NCBI GenBank assembly: GCA_023078555.1
Contig: CM041202.1
Location: forward strand, 2,972,022-3,036,021
Direction of reading: 5' to 3'
Source: Ulva prolifera
Taxonomy: Eukaryota; Chlorophyta; Ulvophyceae; Ulvales; Ulvaceae
Length of the DNA: 64,000 nucleotides
This document shows positions 57,861 through 64,000 of the stretch, piece by piece. The position numbers and the translations under genes are program-made. Under the pieces are notes generated by a model that was given only the letters and a program-made list of their open reading frames with translations, did no database searches and was not told where the DNA came from. The stretch's first letter is position 1. Every line of letters begins with the position of its first letter.

Positions 57861-59819
57861 CAGGTGACTGTTGTCGTGCAGCAATAATGACACCATAGTC
57901 AAGTATGCGTGATCAGTTTCGATGATGCTGTAACACCCTCTCACACGCCATGTATTCGTTGGCATGTGGTATTAAATGTCCGCAAGCCTGGTTGTCGAAA
58001 CGCAGGGCAACGGCACCAGGAAATCGCCTGAGCAACCTTCAAGGAAGCACGCACTTGCCGTCGGACCGTTGAGGAGCAAATCCGTTGACAGCAAAATTGT
58101 GTCTTCACTCACGGTTGAATCTTGACTCATCTACAACCAAGCCAACATGGTCACACCAGGATGAGCATCCTGACGGAACGATGACAGCTGACCACAGCAG
58201 ACACCGCTGCAGAAAGCCGTGAAGCGAACACCCTTCCATGTCGTTCATGTCAAGAGCTGGTGCTTTGTCGCAACGATAACGAGACTGTCGGCACGCCAGC
58301 GGCAATGCTGACTAACACATCAGCGCTCGGCAGCGACAACAGCAACAGCAGACGTTGAATAAAACAAATTAAAAAACGTAGAAAACGCAAGGCTTTGTTT
58401 ACGAACTGCACGCATGCAGACATGCCTCTGTGCGCCGGGCAACACTTTCGTTGCCAGACAGAAGACTGTACCAAAGCACGCGCGATGTCTCATCGGCCAT
58501 TCGAAGCTTATCTATCAAAAGTATCAAATGCACGTGGCCAGGGCACGTAAGGTTGCATTTCAGGATGTATGTGTGTTCAGGACAGGTCAACAAAAGGAAT
58601 TGGTCATGGAAAGCCGGCGAGAGCAGAGATGCAACGAAGCCGACGTAAACATGCTGTTCATGCGAATGTCGCGCTGTCAGCCTCGGTGCACAACAGGGAT
58701 GGCAGGTTGACACAACGGTCGACAACCACGAACAACCCCAGTCATGCTCGAGCCGGCAGGGACTCACCGCAGCCAGGCAGTGTGTCGGAAAGTCTTTTGC
58801 GATCCTGTCCAGCTTTCAATGAAACAAGGAAAGCCGCACACGCTTGATCCCGTTGCACTGTCGGACGGTGTTCAATGGAATGCAAAAAAGTGGTTCTGGC
58901 ACCGCAGCAACTGGAGACGTCAGTGCAGTATTCAGCAAGACGGTCAGAACATTGAATTCATACAGAAAATTAGAATGTGGTGTTCCGGACGCCTTTGACT
59001 CCATGTGTTCGCGGTATCTCGGAACGTGGCCAGCAGTGTACCGGCACGATAATTGAAGTTGCCGATGCTCACACAGAGTCCAAGGCTCGAGAGCGGCAAT
59101 CGGAAAGCGCTCTTGAATACATCTCGCAGGCGGAGGCCGGTCAACCACTGACCTGCCATGTCCCAGAGCACAGCCATAAGTGGCAGCTATTGCCTCGTGA
59201 GCACAGCTTCCATGTGGGGCACCAGCGCACAAACTGATTGTGTCAGTGGTCCGCTGGTGCATGGTTGCCCAGACTTTTATGACGCGAGTACAGCGGGACA
59301 CAATACAAGCGAAATTGCCTAGCTGTCTATGGGCAGAGATGCCCTTTGACCTGTATACAGGATATTGCGTGTCGATCCTAGCAATTGCCTGTCAAAGGGA
59401 TCACATCGCCACACACAAAACACTGTATTTGCAGCACAGACTGGCCTAGTCCAAGCAAATGTTGAACGATCGGTTCATGCAGGTATGCCCCAGAACGTGC
59501 CCGAATTCATTGACAGGTGTTGGCTCCCCACAAGCACAAGGACCTCCCTACCCAAAACCTTGCCGTATCGAATTCAACTTGATGCTATTCAAGGCCTGCC
59601 GCTACAAGGGCTGGTCGCCAAGGCCATATTTCCGACCGTTGCACAAGTCAACATGCCCGCGATGTGACAAGGATGTGGCAGGAGGCAGTCAAGCGGAGCG
59701 CAAGCTGCTGCACCACCTGCCTTCCAAGCTTAGCTCACACGTTCACCTTGCTCACAGCTGCAGGGACCGTACAAAGAGGTTGTCCCATGGGCATGGCAAG
59801 CGCAGTTGCTCAAGATGCG
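57861..59819. other. No further gene defined
   Basis: This probably includes upstream exons of the copy-2 gene (around 58100-58300 and 58770-59300 on the minus strand), which I could not join. Nothing is recognised by family. Confidence 0.35.
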
Positions 59820-61968
59820 CTAACCGTCCCCATGCCGGCAGCTCCCAACTTTCTCAAGGTGCACCGCAGGCAGATCAGATGACGCAACTGATGCATGCAT
59901 CAGCAGCGGCTCACCGCCGGCAGCCGCGGGCGCGCCCCCCTCAGGGTGCGGTCGCGGTCGCAACCCCCCTTCATCCGGGGGCCTCAGCCCCCCCGCCTGC
60001 GGCAGCAGCGCCTCCGCCGAGGCCTCTGCCGCGTGGCCGCCCTCAGCGGCTCCTCCTCCGGCGCAACCTGCGGCCGCGCCAGCCCCGTGACTGTACGCCG
60101 CTGTGGCGCGTGGGCCCGCACCCGCGCCGCGCGGCTGCGCGCTGTCACCAGAGCAGCCGGAGAGCGGCGTGGCGCCGGGATCATGCTGTGCGGACACCGG
60201 CGCCGGCCCGCCAGTGGCGCCGGGAGCGGCTGACACGCTGGCGGGGAGGGCGGCAAGGCTGCCCTGCGCACCTGCAGACGCGCCAGATGGCAGGGCAGGC
60301 GCGGGTGTAGGGCGGGACTGGAGGTCAGAGGACGCGCCCATGGCCGCGGGTGGCTTGAGCGGTTGAGGCTGTGGCCGTGATCCCGAGAGGGATGCCGTCA
60401 GCTTGGTGCGCCTGCGTGCTGTGCTACTGTGTGAGAGGCTGATGCAGCACTGCCATATGTGCTCGACATGTTGCTCACGACACTTAGCTTTGGCAGCAGT
60501 GGAGAGAGCGGCGCTGTGCAGATGGTGCTGTTCCGAGCTATGAAGGACTGGAGAGCGCCACGGATGCATGACCGTGTCCTCCGCAGTCACGGATGCTGAG
60601 AACCTCTCTGATAGCTGCAGTGGGGAAGTGGCAGCGGCAGAGGTGGTCTAGGTTCGCAGCTAAGATGCTGAAGAAGGCAGCTGTGTGGTGGAACATTGCA
60701 TGGCCCCACTACAGTGGCAGGTTCGCATGAGGTTCGTGCCTTGCGGCTGGTCCCATCAGCGATCCGGATCACAAACACTATCAGAAGCAAACAGCCTGTG
60801 CTATTGTCTGCTTGACCAATCACGCAGCCAGAGCTTGCGGGCTGCAAGAGCAGTATGGCAAACGTGCCAAGTGCACTGCCAATGGGAAAAGTGCTAGAGA
60901 ACCAGTCGGTGGTCGCAGCACACTTGTTGGGGTGCTGGCTGAGCCCTTGCTGACCGCCACTCGCATGACGATGTCCGCTAGAGTGTGGCTTCGGATGTGA
61001 GGCAGTCGACTTGGCGAACATTGACGCGCTTGCAACCTTGGTCTGGCGCACCTGAGGCGCTGCAGTGACCGTGTGCTGCCCTGCATGTGCTTCTGGTCTG
61101 AGAGATGGCGAGAGTCTTGCAACCTCCCAGAGCTCAGCGCATTTATTCAGCCGTGCTGCTGATAGCATACGCGACAGGGCGCTAGGATAGTTGGGAAAGC
61201 ACGTCTCAGGTTTGCTCAGGTAGAACTCACCTGAGAACAAGGCTGCATATCCTGAGCCTTCCGCTGCACGGGAGATGATGCTAGGTAGACATGCATCTCC
61301 TGGCCTGCCTTCAAGAAGGAGTGCCTCTATCTCGTGATAGTTATCGCGCACTGTAAAGTGTGAGTGCTGCGTGGGGGGAGCTGCAGATGCTGCTGCTGTG
61401 TGGGTGCATATGAACGTGTCAACAGTTGGACACAATCGATTCGCTGTATTGGCAGGAACTGTGTCCATCGTGTTGACAAGATCCCTGACAGTCTTCGCAA
61501 TCTGCATGACGTTGCCTTGCATGTGGCATGTATAGCCTGCAGCATAACTACGCCGTAGCGCTTGCAAACGCCAGCGTGAACCATGTCTGCAGGGGGCCAA
61601 GGTCGCACATCGGGTGGCACTCCTTGCATAGATTGTGCGTTCAGTGTTATACTCGCGTGATGAGGATTGATGGTGTGTCCGAGGGCTTGCACCCACTCAT
61701 CTTCGTCTTCTTTCGCAAGCTGTATCAACTTCCGAAGCCCAGGCATCAGGGCTTGCTTCTTCGAGGGCGGAGACAGACAGCAGGCGACGAGAAAGCGGAC
61801 CCGAATGAGCGGATCTAGATCCTTGAATGTCGCATGAACACCTTCAAGCAGCTGCGGCGTCAGGTCATCGACAATGCCGCTTGAGGTCCACGCCCCCGAC
61901 GTGAATTGGGACAGCTGCGATGTCACCGAAGCGTGTATGGCCGCTAGATCTCTTTGCATGATATACAA
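59820..61968 (-). CDS. NELF-A-like protein (HDAg domain)
   Basis: The first exon (61653-61968, Met at 61968 or 61959) encodes a segment resembling the N-terminal HDAg domain of negative elongation factor A: SGIVDDLTPQLLEGVHATFK, LDPLIRVRFLVACCLSPPS and LRKLIQLAKEDEDEWVQALG, matching the animal pattern of repeated helices ending in A.xDxxWV. It ends phase 1 (A|GTATAA). A second exon starts at 61350 (MRDNYHEIEALLLEG) and continues with SGYAALFSGEFYLSKPE; it may end at CAG|GTGCGC near 61049. A Pro/Ala/Gln-rich frame to 59820 (RRRTKLTASLSGSRPQPQP) is a likely C-terminal exon, but its junction is unresolved. NELF-A helps hold RNA polymerase II near promoters in animals. Downstream assignment is tentative. 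Confidence 0.5.
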
Positions 61969-62650
61969 GTTTGCCTCATGGCCTATGCATTGGTGTAACG
62001 CTTCCCAAAGAGTACAGGCAATGGCAGGTGGTGACTACACGAATTTGAGCATTTTCTGAACTAGCGGGAAGGAGGGCACTTCGGATGCAAACGAGGGTCG
62101 CGAGCATCTAGTAGGCTAGCGGCTCTAGACATGCTGCATCTATGGACCGTCCCTTGAGGGCTGATGTATGGCGACCAAATGAATGAGTTCCAAACTATTG
62201 GACTGTGGCCCAGCTCAGCGCAGCATGCTGTCAACGCAGTGCTGTTGCACTCCGACAGCCAATAATGTTTGTTTATGCATCGGCGTCACTCTCAGCCGGC
62301 TGTCTCGCTCCTGATTTTTGCTCTTGATCGGGGTTCGTGCGAGCCAGAGCGGAATGGCTTGGGTGTGCACATCCTGCTGTTCAATAGTCACAATGGGTGG
62401 GTGCAGCAGAAATCATCAGCAGGTGATAGACGGTGCCACATCAGTTTGTGTACTTACCACACCCCTGGCATATGCTTCCAAATCGTCCACAGCCATTGCC
62501 GGATAGATTGTTGACGGACTGAGTGTACATGTCTTGACATGCACGGCCTTGCCGTTTATGCAAGATCCATCATCAAACGCTGAGGTTATGTCCAGCATGT
62601 TGAGTGCAACTTGAACTCGTGTCGCCTAACATCCAAATCCGACCGACACG
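61969..62650. other. Divergent promoter region
   Basis: About 680 bp between the 5' ends of the NELF-A-like gene (-) and the oxidosqualene cyclase gene (+). No named element was recognised. Confidence 0.45.
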
Positions 62651-64000
62651 ATGTGGCGATTGACAACGTGCTACGACAGCGAGGGGCACCCCTTCCTGCG
62701 ATCGACCAACGGGCATCAAGGCAGGCAGGTGTGGGTGTATGATGAAGACGCAGGCACGGACGCAGACAGGCAGGAAGTGGAACGCTTGCGCGAGGCTTTC
62801 ACGGACACGCGACTGAAGCAGAAGCACAGCAGCGATGAACTACTACGCCTCCAGAAGATCAATAAACACCAGGTCAGCCTCTCATACATGCACATGCAAG
62901 TCAACCTGCGGCATTCACTGCGGGCCTGCGAGCATGGCTCGCAGCTAGCACACAGTGGAACCATCCATGACTCCGCATCTGATCCAGGCCACTGAGCCGC
63001 CCGCACCTCCTGCATCCGGACAGACGCCCAGTGCCGAAGCAGTCAAGGGGCATCTGGAGGCAGGCATGGGGTTTCACTCCATGCTGCAGATGGACGACGG
63101 TCACTTCCCGGGTGACTATGGTGGGCCCATGTTCCTGCTGCCTGGGCTGATCATCGCATGCTACGTCACAGGCAGCCTGGACACCGTCTTCAGCCCGCAG
63201 CACAAGCACGAGATGCTGCGCTACTTCCGGAACCATCAGAACGAGGACGGCGGCTTTGGGTTGCACATCGAGGGAGCATCCACGATGTTTGGGACTGGCC
63301 TGTGGTATGCCACCTGGGTCCTCGCATGGGGCTGCCGCTGCTGGCAAGCTATGCTCAGAATCAGGCTTCTTACTTACATGGCACGGCAACAGCGTCAGCC
63401 GCCACGATGCATGTCAAGCGCAGCCGTGCTGGCGATCGTCTTGCCGCCTCTGCCTCCGCCTCACCCTGCCAGCCGCGGTCAGTGCATCTGCCATTGCCAT
63501 GATCGGCGCCACTCTGCCCTCACGCATGCATGCGCCGCAGCTGCGCCCAGCTGTGAAACCCCCCTCGCCATCGCTGCACCTCCTGGTTTCAAACAGCTGG
63601 CTACAGCCAAGGCGGCCCCGTCTCCGTACCAGGTACATGCATGCATGCACTCATGCGGTGTGAATTCGTTGGGCCGCCACCGCCTTAACGACCATGCGTG
63701 TGCAGTTACGTGTCCATGAGGCTGCTGGGTGTGGGCCCTGATGACGCAAGCACATCCCGGGCTCGGTCGTGGGTGCGTCTCTCCCGCTCACCCAGCCATC
63801 GCCACTGCCGCTGCCAGCCACAACCTGCAAGGCACTCCCACAGCCTGCGCTCCACAGCGGCGCCAGCTGCCACATCACCCCGTGTACCCCCCCCCCCCCC
63901 CCCCCCCCCTGCTTGCCCAGTCCCTCCTCATGTTCTCTCTGCAGCGTGACCCGGCAGTGGAGCGCAATCCCCAGCAAGCGCGCAGCTGCAGCTGCACGGG
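62651..64000 (+). CDS. Oxidosqualene cyclase (cycloartenol/lanosterol synthase), 5' part
   Basis: Exons 62651-62872, 62988-63304 and 63706-63772 join in phase; the rest lies beyond the window. The enzyme cyclises 2,3-oxidosqualene to the first sterol on ER membranes. The N-terminus MWRLTTCYDSEG is that of plant-type cyclases, followed by GRQVWVYDEDAGT, KHSSDELLRLQKI, LQMDDGHFPGDYGGPMFLLP, GLIIACYVTG, HKHEMLRYFRNHQNEDGGFG, LHIEGASTMFGTGL and, across the splice, YVSMRLLGVGPDD. These include the first QW repeats. Product specificity depends on residues not in the window, so cycloartenol versus lanosterol cannot be decided. An AG at 63952 or later may start the next exon, but no convincing cyclase sequence is seen before 64000. 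Confidence 0.92.
63887..63909. repeat. C23 homopolymer in intron
   Basis: Twenty-three C lie in the third intron of the cyclase gene, ahead of a CTCTCTGCAG that may be its 3' splice site. Confidence 0.85.

Larger units (their letters stand above)
55241..58800. repeat. Tandem duplication with about 2.38-kb offset
   Basis: Two pairs of matching segments have the same spacing: the basic exon (about 55270-55400 against 57650-57780) and a segment around 56310-56390 against 58690-58770. The second pair shares CGAAACAACCCC(A/C)TCATGC and ACTCACCGCAGC; on the minus strand both contain a 5' splice site, CTGCG|GTGAGT. Intervening sequence is much less alike, so the duplication is old or interrupted. 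Confidence 0.55.

Noticed and set aside
1-64000. CRISPR arrays, rRNA genes, bacterial operons or prophage
   Set aside because: No regularly spaced repeats, no rRNA-like sequence and no prokaryotic gene arrangement were seen; introns are pervasive.

Overview
This 64 kb window is nuclear DNA of a eukaryote, most likely a GC-rich alga. No bacterial operon structure is visible. Genes are split by spliceosomal introns whose 5' ends usually read GTGCG or GTGAG and whose 3' ends read TGCAG. The conserved genes are typical eukaryotic ones: a mitochondrial-type EF-Tu, eIF2 beta, farnesyltransferase beta, the gamma-secretase subunit PEN-2 and an oxidosqualene cyclase. The exact lineage (green alga, haptophyte or other) cannot be settled from the sequence. 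Most exon borders below were set by hand from protein-family fit, GT/GC..AG signals and matching codon phase.

Layout. 0-15 kb: tail of EF-Tu (+), then a run of minus-strand genes: an EMB8/ABHD-type alpha/beta hydrolase, PEN-2, the end of an unknown gene, a coiled-coil protein and a CCDC6-like coiled-coil protein. 15-29 kb, plus strand: farnesyltransferase beta, an EFG1-type rRNA-processing protein and a type II membrane, glycosyltransferase-like protein. 30-34 kb, minus strand: intronless eIF2 beta and a Nudix hydrolase.

36-52 kb holds the most distinctive content: a minus-strand tandem array of three genes carrying four FkbM-type methyltransferase modules. Each gene starts with a membrane-anchor exon, followed by a stem exon with an LPPRxDxxC motif, a Cys-pair exon, an SAM-binding exon and a C-terminal exon. 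Every internal intron is phase 1. The gene nearest 36 kb appears to encode two complete modules in one 939-residue polypeptide. The design suggests Golgi-lumen O-methyltransferases, possibly acting on glycans; the substrate is inferred only.

52-59 kb is lower in GC and poor in recognisable genes. It has a possible small membrane protein, an AT-rich hairpin and a tandem duplication about 2.4 kb apart carrying two related basic exons. 59.8-62 kb carries a NELF-A-like gene (-). The window ends inside the 5' part of an oxidosqualene cyclase gene (+). Between the methyltransferase genes (41.5-44.3 kb) lie hairpins, a tRNA-like element and short dispersed repeats.
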